Shown here: piece after piece, positions 57,001 to 64,000 of the stretch | Position numbering within the stretch: position 1 is the first letter of the stretch | Layout: each line of letters starts with the position of its first letter | Assembly: GCF_900101985.1 (NCBI RefSeq) | Contig: NZ_FNAR01000007.1 | Span: forward strand, 78,636-142,635 | Direction: 5' to 3' | Source: Bhargavaea beijingensis | GTDB lineage: Bacteria; Bacillota; Bacilli; Bacillales_A; Planococcaceae | Length of the DNA stretch: 64,000 nucleotides | Notes under the pieces: generated by a model | What the model saw: only the letters and a program-made list of their open reading frames with translations | Databases searched by the model: none | Told to the model about the DNA's origin: nothing | Position numbers and translations under genes: made by a program

Positions 57001-60000
57001 GTGGAACAAGACCCGAAAATGCGCTTTAAGATTCTGCTGCAGCACATCGGCATGACAGAGGATGCAGTTGTCCGCCACTTTGAAGGTGCAACCCTTGAGC
57101 GGCTGGACGTACATACAAAATCCCGAGTCTGGCGGTTCCGGGTGACTGTGCCGGCAATTCTTCCAGCTGCGGTCTTCAGGGAGTTCAGAAAGCGGATTGA
57201 TGCCACATTCTCGCCAATCGCGCGTGTTTTGCTTGATATCCGCGCTGAAGACTCGGCATTTGATGAACAAAGCATCCGTGACTACTACGAGCTTGCCGTC
57301 GGAGAGATTGCGGACATGTCCCCGCCCGTTCGTGATCGGCTCTCTTCTCAGCTTCCTGCATGGAATGGCCAGACGCTCGTGCTGAAATGCGGCAATGAGC
57401 TCGAATTGCAGACAATGAAGGGCAAATACGGCAATCTGCTTTCGGAGTCCTATGGCTCGTTCGGATTTACCGGGCTGTCTGTTGACTTTGCTCTCGGAGA
57501 AGAAGACAACGGCGAAGAAGAGGCGCGCCGCGCCTTTTTCGAACAGCGCAGGCTGGAAGAGGAAGCTCTTGCCAATCGTGCGCTGGAAGACATGAAAAAG
57601 CGTGAAAAGGAGAAAAAAGAATCAACCGGGCCGGACGGGCCATTTTCAATCGGCCTGCCAATCAAGCCGGATGAGCCGATCACGGGCATTCGCCTGATCC
57701 AGGACGAAGAACGGAAAATTACGATTGAAGGCTTTGTCTTCGATGTGGAAGTCCGCGAGCTCCGAAGCGGCCGCTCTCTTCTGACGGTTAAAGTGACCGA
57801 CTATACGGATTCGATCCTGGTGAAAATGTTTTCCCGTGACAAGGAAGACGCGGAAATGATGACCGCCCTCAAAAAGGGGGCCTGGATCCGCGCAAGGGGA
57901 TCGATCCAGAATGACACCTTCATACGAGACCTTGTCATGATGGCGAATGACATCATGGAAATCGCCCCCCGTGTAAGAAAAGATAAAGCACCGGAAGGGC
58001 GGAAGCGCATCGAGCTTCATGCACATTCAAACATGAGCCAGATGGATGCAGTCATGCCCGCTGGAGAGCTTGTCGCCCAGGCAGCCAAATGGGGCCATCC
58101 GGCAATTGCGATTACGGACCATTCCAATGTGCAAGCATTCCCGGATGCCTACTCGGCCGGAAAAAAGCACGGCGTTAAAGTGATTTTCGGGCTTGAGGCA
58201 AACCTCGTCGATGATGGAATACCGATTGCCTATGAAGAAGTCAGCCGGGATCTTGAAGATGCTGAGTTCATCGTATTTGACGTAGAGACAACCGGCCTAT
58301 CCGCGGTCTACGACAAGATCATTGAACTTGCTGCGGTCAAGGTGAAGGGCGGAGAAATCATCGACACCTTCGAAAGCTTTTCCGACCCGGGCCATCCATT
58401 GTCCGCGACAACAATCGAGCTTACCGGGATCACCGATGATATGGTGAGCGGCGCTCCGGCCATCGAGGAAGTGGTCCGGCGGTTCCGCGACTTTGCAGGG
58501 GACGGAATCCTGGTCGCCCACAATGCCACATTCGACATGGGGTTCCTTTACGAGGCCTACAAGCTTGCAGGCGTGGAAGAGCGCGAACATCCTGTCATCG
58601 ATACTTTGGAACTGGCGAGGCTCCTGCATCCTGAGCTGAAAAACCATAGGCTGAATACGCTTTGCAAAAAGTTCGGCATCGATCTCACCCAGCATCACCG
58701 GGCGATTTATGACTGTGAAGCGACCGGCCATCTGCTGATCCATCTTCTGAAAGAAGCGGAGCAGGATTACGGCATCAAGCGCCACGATGAATTCAACCTG
58801 CATATTGGTGGGGGAGAATCATACAAGCGCGCCCGTCCGTCCCACTGTACGATACTCGTCAAGGATTCGGTCGGCCTGAAAAACCTGTTCAAGCTTGTTT
58901 CCCTCTCGCACACAGAGACCTTTTACCGGGTTCCCCGCATCCCGAGATCGGTTCTCCAGCGTCACCGGGAGGGGCTGCTGATCGGATCGGGCTGTGACAA
59001 AGGGGAAGTGTTTGAAGGACTCATGCAGAAGCCGCTTGATGAAGTTGAGCAGATCGCAAAGTTCTATGATTATCTGGAGGTGCATCCGAAACCGGTCTAT
59101 CAGCATCTGATTGAACTGGAGCTGGTGAGGGATGAATGGAATCTTGAAGACATCATCCGGAAAATGATGAAGCTCGGAAAGAAGACCGGAATACCCGTAG
59201 TTGCAACGGGGAATGTTCATTATATCGACGAGCACCAGGCGGCTTACCGGAAAATCCTTGTCGGTTCGCAAGGCGGAGCCAATCCGCTGAACCGTCATAG
59301 CCTTCCGGATGTCCATTTCCGCACAACAGATGAAATGCTGAAAGAATTTGAATTCCTCGGAGAAGAAAAGGCGGAGCAGATCGTGATCGACAACCCTCAG
59401 AAGATCGCTGACCAGATCGGCGAAGTTCAAGTGATCAGGGACGAACTGTATACACCGGTCATCGAAGGGGCAGACGATGAAGTCCGGAGCCTGACCTATA
59501 CGATGGCCCACTCCATTTATGGCGAGGAACTGCCGGATATTGTCACCGAGCGGATCGAGAAAGAGCTGAAATCGATTATCGGACACGGTTTCGGGGTCAT
59601 CTATCTGATCTCGCATAAGTTGGTCAAAAAGTCGTTGGACGATGGCTACCTTGTCGGGTCCAGGGGATCGGTCGGTTCATCGCTTGTCGCCACGATGATG
59701 GAAATCACCGAAGTCAACCCGCTTCCGCCCCATTATGTGTGCCCGTCATGCAAAAAGTCGGAATTTATCACAGACGGTTCCATTGGCTCCGGATTTGACC
59801 TGCCGAGAAAAAATTGCGAAAACTGCGGTGCCGAGATGACAAAAGACGGCCATGATATCCCGTTCGAAACGTTCCTCGGCTTCAAGGGAGACAAGGTTCC
59901 CGATATCGACTTGAACTTCAGCGGCGAATATCAGCCGAGGGCTCACAATTATACAAAAGAGCTGTTTGGTGAAGACTATGTATACCGCGCGGGAACCATC

Positions 60001-61320
60001 GGAACCGTTGCCGAGAAGACGGCATATGGTTATGTGCGCGGATATATGAACGATCACGACCTCACGATCAGGAACGCAGAGATAGACCGGCTTGTCCAGG
60101 GGTGCAGCGGTGTCAAGCGGAACACCGGACAACACCCGGGAGGGATTATCGTTGTCCCGGATACGATGGATATCTATGATTTCAGCCCTGTTCAATTCCC
60201 AGCCGACGATCAGGATGCGTCGTGGAAGACGACACATTTTGACTTCCATTCAATCCACGACAACTTGCTGAAGCTGGACATCCTCGGCCACGATGATCCG
60301 ACGGTCATCCGGATGCTTCAGGACCTGTCCGGCCTGGATCCGAAAAAGATTCCGGTCGACGATCCCGAGGTGATGAAAATCTTCAGCTCGCCTGAATCAC
60401 TCGGCGTCACCGAGGAGCAGATCGGGTGCAAAACCGGTACGCTGGGTATTCCCGAATTCGGCACTCGCTTCGTCCGCCAGATGCTGGAGGACACGCGGCC
60501 GTCCACATTCTCGGAACTTGTCCAGATTTCCGGGCTGTCCCACGGAACTGACGTCTGGCTCGGCAATGCGCAGGAACTGATCCACAACAAAATTTGCGTG
60601 CTGTCCGAAGTGATCGGTTGCCGGGACGATATCATGGTCTATCTGATGCACAAAGGGCTTGAGCCTTCGCTTGCGTTCAAGATCATGGAGTCGGTCCGTA
60701 AAGGCCGGGGACTCACTCCCGAGTTCGAGGCAGAAATGAAGAAAAACGGGGTGCCGGACTGGTACATTGATTCATGCAAAAAGATCAAGTACATGTTCCC
60801 TAAAGCACACGCCGCTGCTTACGTTCTCATGGCGGTAAGGATTGCATGGTTCAAGGTCCATAAGCCGCTGCTCTACTATGCGGCATACTTCACCGTCCGT
60901 GCATCAGACTTTGATCTGATAGCGATGAACAAGGGCTCCGCGACGATCAAGGCCCGCATTGAGGAAATCGAGGCGAAAGGCCTTGATGCATCGCCCAAAG
61001 AGAAAAGTCTTCTGACCGTGCTGGAACTCGCGCTGGAAATGTGTGAGCGCGGGTATAAGTTTGGAAAAGTGGATCTCTATAAATCTAAGGCGACTGAGTT
61101 CATCATCGAAGGGGATTCGCTTATTCCGCCATTTAATGCGGTGCCGGGTCTTGGGAATAACGTGGCACGCGCGATTGTGGAGGCAAGGGAAAACGGAGAG
61201 TTTCTGTCCAAGGAAGATCTCCAGCAGCGCGGCCGTGTCTCAAGGGCCATTATCGACTACCTGGATGAGCTCGGATGCCTTGAAGGCATGCCAGAAGCCA
61301 ACCAGCTCTCGCTTTTCTGA
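57001..61320 (+). CDS. polC: DNA polymerase III alpha subunit PolC
   Basis: A 1439-residue replicative polymerase of low-G+C Gram-positives. Order: N-terminal domain (about 1-220), OB fold (about 230-330), PHP domain starting [13 protein letters not shown] near 336, interrupted by a proofreading exonuclease ([15 protein letters not shown] near 421 to about 585), the rest of PHP, a zinc site (CPSC...CENCG near 914-945), then the palm with [13 protein letters not shown] near 966 holding catalytic Asp residues, and fingers with the C-terminal helix-hairpin-helix. The start is GTG 57001 after GGGGGAA. Confidence 0.97.
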   Translation: MEQDPKMRFKILLQHIGMTEDAVVRHFEGATLERLDVHTKSRVWRFRVTVPAILPAAVFREFRKRIDATFSPIARVLLDIRAEDSAFDEQSIRDYYELAVGEIADMSPPVRDRLSSQLPAWNGQTLVLKCGNELELQTMKGKYGNLLSESYGSFGFTGLSVDFALGEEDNGEEEARRAFFEQRRLEEEALANRALEDMKKREKEKKESTGPDGPFSIGLPIKPDEPITGIRLIQDEERKITIEGFVFDVEVRELRSGRSLLTVKVTDYTDSILVKMFSRDKEDAEMMTALKKGAWIRARGSIQNDTFIRDLVMMANDIMEIAPRVRKDKAPEGRKRIELHAHSNMSQMDAVMPAGELVAQAAKWGHPAIAITDHSNVQAFPDAYSAGKKHGVKVIFGLEANLVDDGIPIAYEEVSRDLEDAEFIVFDVETTGLSAVYDKIIELAAVKVKGGEIIDTFESFSDPGHPLSATTIELTGITDDMVSGAPAIEEVVRRFRDFAGDGILVAHNATFDMGFLYEAYKLAGVEEREHPVIDTLELARLLHPELKNHRLNTLCKKFGIDLTQHHRAIYDCEATGHLLIHLLKEAEQDYGIKRHDEFNLHIGGGESYKRARPSHCTILVKDSVGLKNLFKLVSLSHTETFYRVPRIPRSVLQRHREGLLIGSGCDKGEVFEGLMQKPLDEVEQIAKFYDYLEVHPKPVYQHLIELELVRDEWNLEDIIRKMMKLGKKTGIPVVATGNVHYIDEHQAAYRKILVGSQGGANPLNRHSLPDVHFRTTDEMLKEFEFLGEEKAEQIVIDNPQKIADQIGEVQVIRDELYTPVIEGADDEVRSLTYTMAHSIYGEELPDIVTERIEKELKSIIGHGFGVIYLISHKLVKKSLDDGYLVGSRGSVGSSLVATMMEITEVNPLPPHYVCPSCKKSEFITDGSIGSGFDLPRKNCENCGAEMTKDGHDIPFETFLGFKGDKVPDIDLNFSGEYQPRAHNYTKELFGEDYVYRAGTIGTVAEKTAYGYVRGYMNDHDLTIRNAEIDRLVQGCSGVKRNTGQHPGGIIVVPDTMDIYDFSPVQFPADDQDASWKTTHFDFHSIHDNLLKLDILGHDDPTVIRMLQDLSGLDPKKIPVDDPEVMKIFSSPESLGVTEEQIGCKTGTLGIPEFGTRFVRQMLEDTRPSTFSELVQISGLSHGTDVWLGNAQELIHNKICVLSEVIGCRDDIMVYLMHKGLEPSLAFKIMESVRKGRGLTPEFEAEMKKNGVPDWYIDSCKKIKYMFPKAHAAAYVLMAVRIAWFKVHKPLLYYAAYFTVRASDFDLIAMNKGSATIKARIEEIEAKGLDASPKEKSLLTVLELALEMCERGYKFGKVDLYKSKATEFIIEGDSLIPPFNAVPGLGNNVARAIVEARENGEFLSKEDLQQRGRVSRAIIDYLDELGCLEGMPEANQLSLF

Positions 61321-61324
61321 TTTG

Positions 61325-61353
61325 TTGCAACACCCGTGCGGCTATGATAAAAT
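61325..61353 (+). promoter_or_regulatory. Sigma-A promoter of rimP-nusA-infB
   Basis: TTGCAA (61325-61330) and TAAAAT (61348-61353), 17-base spacer, directly after the polC stop. Confidence 0.8.
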
Positions 61354-61380
61354 GGATTCAACAAGTTCGGATAGTCGCGC

Positions 61381-61415
61381 ACAGAAGAGTGGGGTTCCCC
61401 GCTCTTTTCTGTTTG
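61381..61415 (+). terminator. Leader hairpin with T-rich tail upstream of rimP
   Basis: ACAGAAGAGTGGGG pairs with CCCCGCTCTTTTCTGT (one G-U pair and slippage in the A/T arm), with a T-rich right side. It lies about 27 bases after the promoter and 35 before rimP, within the 5' UTR, so it would act as an attenuator rather than as the polC terminator only. Confidence 0.65.
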
Positions 61416-61449
61416 TCGGGATAAATTTCCTGTAAATAAGGAGGTCCTT

Positions 61450-61926
61450 ATGAGCAAAGTCACACAAGAAGTCGAAACGTTGGTCGCGCCGATCCTCGAG
61501 GAGCAGGATCTGGAACTTGTCGACATCGAATTTGTTAAAGAGGGACGCGACTGGTTCCTCAGGGTGTTTATCGATACGCCTGGAGGCGGCATCGACATCG
61601 AGCAGTGTGCAGCAGTCAGTGAACAGCTGAGCATCAAGCTTGATGAAGCGGACCCGATTCCGCAAAACTACTTCCTGGAAGTTTCTTCTCCGGGAGCCGA
61701 GCGTCCGCTCAAAAAAGAGCAGGACATGGAACGCGCAGTCGGCCAGTACGTCCACATCAGGACGTATGAGCAGATTGACGGGAGAAAAGAGTTTGAAGGC
61801 TACCTCCTCGCCTATGGCGGAGAGGGAGCGGAAATTGAAATGAAAGTGAAAACACGCAAAGTGATCGTGCTGATTCCGAAGGACAAAATTGCATTTGCAC
61901 GTTTGGCCATCGATTTTTCGGCATAA
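61450..61926 (+). CDS. rimP: Ribosome maturation factor RimP
   Basis: A 158-residue 30S assembly factor. The N-terminal domain has [33 protein letters not shown]; the C-terminal SH3-like domain follows from [23 protein letters not shown] binding site precedes ATG 61450. It is the first gene before nusA, as in almost all bacteria. Confidence 0.96.
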   Translation: MSKVTQEVETLVAPILEEQDLELVDIEFVKEGRDWFLRVFIDTPGGGIDIEQCAAVSEQLSIKLDEADPIPQNYFLEVSSPGAERPLKKEQDMERAVGQYVHIRTYEQIDGRKEFEGYLLAYGGEGAEIEMKVKTRKVIVLIPKDKIAFARLAIDFSA

Positions 61927-61950
61927 TGTCCGGATAGGAGTGAAATACAG

Positions 61951-63153
61951 ATGAGCAGCGATCTTCTGGAAGCGCTCAACGCCCTTGAAAAACAAAAGGG
62001 CATTTCTAGGGATGTACTTGTCGAGGCGATTGAAACCGCCCTCGTCACTGCATACCGCCGCAATTTCAACCAGGCGCAAAACGTCAGGGTCGACCTGAAT
62101 ATGGATGCGGGTACGATGAAGGTGTTTTCGCGCAAGGATGTCGTCGAGGAGGTCGAGGATGACCGCCTGCATATTTCTCTTGAGGAAGCACGCAAAGTCA
62201 ACCCGCTGTATGAAATCGGCGACGTGCTCGAAGAGGAAGTGACCCCGCGCAACTTCGGCCGGATTGCGGCACAGACTGCAAAGCAGGTCGTTACACAACG
62301 CGTGCGCGAAGCGGAGCGGGGTATGATTTACGATGAGTACGTGGACCGCCAGGATGACATCGTCAACGGCGTCGTCGAACGTCTTGATCCGCGGAATATC
62401 TACGTGAGCCTTGGTAAAGTGGAAGCGGTTCTCCCGCAGAATGAGCAGATCCCTTCCGAGACTTACCGACCGCATGACCGCATCAAAGTGTATATCACGA
62501 AAGTGGAACGTGCTGCGCGCGGCCCGCAAGTGTTTGTTTCGCGGACGCATCCCGGTTTGCTCCGCCGACTGTTCGAGATGGAAGTGCCGGAAATCTATGA
62601 TGGCATTGTCGAGATCAAATCGATTGCACGCGAGGCCGGCGATCGCTCCAAAATCTCCGTCTATGCCCATGATGAAGATGTCGATCCGGTCGGCTCCTGT
62701 GTCGGTGCGCGCGGTAACCGCGTACAGACAATTGTGGATGAGCTGTCCGGAGAAAAAATCGATATCGTGGAATGGTCCGAGAATCCGGAAATCTTTGTTG
62801 CGAACGCATTGAGCCCTGCCAAAGTGCTGGATGTTCTCGTCAATGAAGAGGAGAAATCGACAACGGTCGTTGTCCCGGATTATCAGCTTTCTCTCGCCAT
62901 CGGCAAGCGCGGGCAAAACGCCCGCCTTGCTGCAAAACTGACTGGTTGGAAAATCGATATCAAGAGCGAAGCGGATGCAACGGAACTTGGCATCTACCCG
63001 CGCACGGTGACCGATGAGCCGGAAGGACAATGGGCCGAAGGCGGCGATGACCTGTATGACGGACAAAGCGACTCCGATGATCTGGAGACGAAAGACATCG
63101 ACCTGTATGAAGTTGTTCAGGCCGAAGACGGAACTGAATCGAAAGAAGACTGA
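61951..63153 (+). CDS. nusA: Transcription termination/antitermination factor NusA
   Basis: A 400-residue RNA polymerase-binding factor. N-terminal domain ([24 protein letters not shown]), S1 domain (about 135-200), KH1 ([36 protein letters not shown]) and KH2 ([16 protein letters not shown]). It ends in an acidic tail ([11 protein letters not shown]...) and lacks the repeat domains of E. coli NusA, as usual in Firmicutes. It strengthens pausing and hairpin-dependent termination. Confidence 0.97.
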   Translation: MSSDLLEALNALEKQKGISRDVLVEAIETALVTAYRRNFNQAQNVRVDLNMDAGTMKVFSRKDVVEEVEDDRLHISLEEARKVNPLYEIGDVLEEEVTPRNFGRIAAQTAKQVVTQRVREAERGMIYDEYVDRQDDIVNGVVERLDPRNIYVSLGKVEAVLPQNEQIPSETYRPHDRIKVYITKVERAARGPQVFVSRTHPGLLRRLFEMEVPEIYDGIVEIKSIAREAGDRSKISVYAHDEDVDPVGSCVGARGNRVQTIVDELSGEKIDIVEWSENPEIFVANALSPAKVLDVLVNEEEKSTTVVVPDYQLSLAIGKRGQNARLAAKLTGWKIDIKSEADATELGIYPRTVTDEPEGQWAEGGDDLYDGQSDSDDLETKDIDLYEVVQAEDGTESKED

Positions 63154-63173
63154 CTCTTGAAAGGATGGGAGCA

Positions 63174-63452
63174 ATGGGGAACGGCAAGAAAATCCCTCTC
63201 CGGAGATGCTCGGCAACCGGCGATATGTTCCCGAAAAAAGAGATGATCCGTGTTGTCCGGACAAAAGAAGGCGAAGTTTTCGTCGACCCGACCGGCAAGA
63301 AGTCAGGACGCGGAACCTACATCTCCAAATCGGAAGAAGCTGTGGAAATGGCGAAAAAGCGGAAATCGCTGGACAGCCAGCTGGGTGTCAAAGTTCCTGA
63401 AGAAATCTATGATGAGGTTCTGCGCCTCATCTTGAGAGAAAAACTGCTATGA
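63174..63452 (+). CDS. rnpM: RNase P modulator RnpM (YlxR)
   Basis: A 92-residue basic RNA-binding protein of the YlxR (DUF448) family. KKIPLRRCSATGDMFPKKEMIRVVR and DPTGKKSGRGTYI are diagnostic. It was shown to bind RNase P RNA in B. subtilis. I choose ATG 63174 (MGNGKKIPL) because it gives exactly the B. subtilis N-terminus; an ATG at 63165 would sit directly on its AAAGG site. It overlaps ylxQ (ATGA). Confidence 0.9.
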   Translation: MGNGKKIPLRRCSATGDMFPKKEMIRVVRTKEGEVFVDPTGKKSGRGTYISKSEEAVEMAKKRKSLDSQLGVKVPEEIYDEVLRLILREKLL

Positions 63453-63766
63453 ATGAACAGAAGATTTACAGCCTATTGGGGCTGGCGGCGCGCGCTCGCA
63501 AAATCGCGACAGGCGAAGACCTCGCCATCGACGCGATCCGTTCGGGGAAAGCGAAGCTTGTCATTTTGTCTGCCGATGCTTCGGACAACACCCGGGGCAA
63601 AGTTACAGATAAGGGTGCCCATTACGGAATTCCAGTGTATGTGTTCGGGACAAGGTACGAACTGGGCCATGCAATCGGAAAGGAGGCGCGCGTCACACTG
63701 GCGATCTTGGACAGCGGCTTTGCGAAAAAGCTGTCCGGCCTGCTTGAGGAACCAGAGGAGGACTGA
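63449..63766 (+). CDS. ylxQ: L7Ae-family RNA-binding protein YlxQ
   Basis: A 105-residue protein of the L7Ae/L30e fold: YSLLGLAARARKIATGEDLAIDAIRSGKAKLVILSADAS and later GHAIGKEARVTLAILD. Such proteins bind kink-turn RNA; the target in Bacillales is not firmly known. It lies between rnpM and infB in the nusA operon. Confidence 0.92.
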   Translation: MNEQKIYSLLGLAARARKIATGEDLAIDAIRSGKAKLVILSADASDNTRGKVTDKGAHYGIPVYVFGTRYELGHAIGKEARVTLAILDSGFAKKLSGLLEEPEED

Positions 63767-63770
63767 CTGA

Positions 63771-64000
63771 ATGACGAAAATGAGAGTTCATGAATATGCG
63801 AAAAAGGTAAACAAGTCGAGCCGTGAGGTCATCGACGAACTGGACAAAATGAAAGTGGATGTCAAGAACCACATGTCGGTACTTGATAGCGATACAACGG
63901 CTAAACTTGACCGTAAATTCGGCCAGGGCGGCAGCCGGCCAAACAACCAGGGCGGCAACCGCCAGGGCGGCCAGGGCAGCAGCAACCGTCCGGCATCCCA
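63771..64000 (+). CDS. infB: Translation initiation factor IF-2, N-terminal fragment
   Basis: The frame opens at ATG 63771 (MTKMRVHEYAKKVNKSSREV) and runs off the right edge. This is the IF2-N domain, followed by a Gly-, Gln-, Asn- and Arg-rich low-complexity linker (GGNRQGGQGSSNRP). The GTPase domain lies beyond the window. It completes the conserved rimP-nusA-rnpM-ylxQ-infB order. Confidence 0.95.
   Translation, partial: MTKMRVHEYAKKVNKSSREVIDELDKMKVDVKNHMSVLDSDTTAKLDRKFGQGGSRPNNQGGNRQGGQGSSNRPAS

Noticed and set aside
61342..63264. A 640-codon open frame on the minus strand
   Set aside because: It is exactly antisense to rimP, nusA and the start of rnpM, has no family resemblance, and reflects high third-position G+C in the true genes.

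Overview
The window is a contiguous piece of core chromosome from a Gram-positive bacterium of the order Bacillales. Gene content and order follow the Bacillus subtilis block rqcH - gmk - rpoZ - coaBC - priA - def - fmt - rsmB - prpC - prkC - rsgA - rpe - thiN - spoVM - rpmB - yloU - fakA - sda - recG - fapR/fab - acpP - rnc - smc - ftsY - ffh - rpsP - rimM - trmD - rplS - rbgA - rnhB - sucCD - dprA - topA - trmFO - xerC - hslVU - codY - rpsB - tsf - pyrH - frr - uppS - cdsA - dxr - rseP - proS - polC - rimP - nusA - infB. G+C is high for the order, by eye well above 50%. A high-G+C Planococcaceae-like member is my best inference; the genus cannot be fixed from this sequence. A small spoVM gene implies an endospore former or a descendant of one.

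Layout. 1-267: left edge with a probable truncated minus-strand gene and the rqcH terminator. 268-2107: rqcH on the minus strand, divergent from gmk through overlapping promoters. 2108-14606: a tightly packed, often overlapping run for nucleotide supply, transcription, translation initiation, rRNA modification, the PrpC/PrkC phosphatase-kinase pair, ribosome assembly and spoVM. 14648-14836: rpmB on the minus strand, convergent with spoVM. 15066-20850: yloU-fakA, the serine dehydratase pair and recG. 20907-24775: FapR and the membrane lipid genes plsX-fabD-fabG-acpP, with a FapR operator. 24899-32070: rnc, smc and the SRP genes ftsY-ylxM-ffh. 32071-32480: the largest gap, filled by a folded repeat-like element and the rpsP promoter. 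32481-36314: ribosomal protein, KH protein, RimM, TrmD, L19, signal peptidase and RbgA. 36405-44819: RNase HII, succinyl-CoA synthetase, DprA, topoisomerase I, TrmFO and XerC. 44832-47629: HslVU and CodY. 47935-51001: S2, EF-Ts, UMP kinase and RRF. 51126-56916: isoprenoid and phospholipid envelope genes, RseP and ProRS. 57001-61320: PolC. 61450-64000: the rimP-nusA-rnpM-ylxQ-infB operon, cut by the right edge.

Within this block several genes found in B. subtilis are missing: yloB-yloC-remA before gmk, rlmN between rsmB and prpC, ylqD, ylqG/ylqH, and the whole fla/che cluster between codY and rpsB. I found no tRNA or rRNA gene, CRISPR array, insertion sequence, prophage or defence island. Almost everything is a well-known housekeeping gene. 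The novelty is in small things: a SpoVM homologue with a long basic tail, a 280-bp multi-hairpin element before rpsP, an unassigned 82-codon ORF that runs into the FapR operator, a 12-bp palindrome and an 18-bp sequence shared by two promoter regions, and leader hairpins that look like attenuators.
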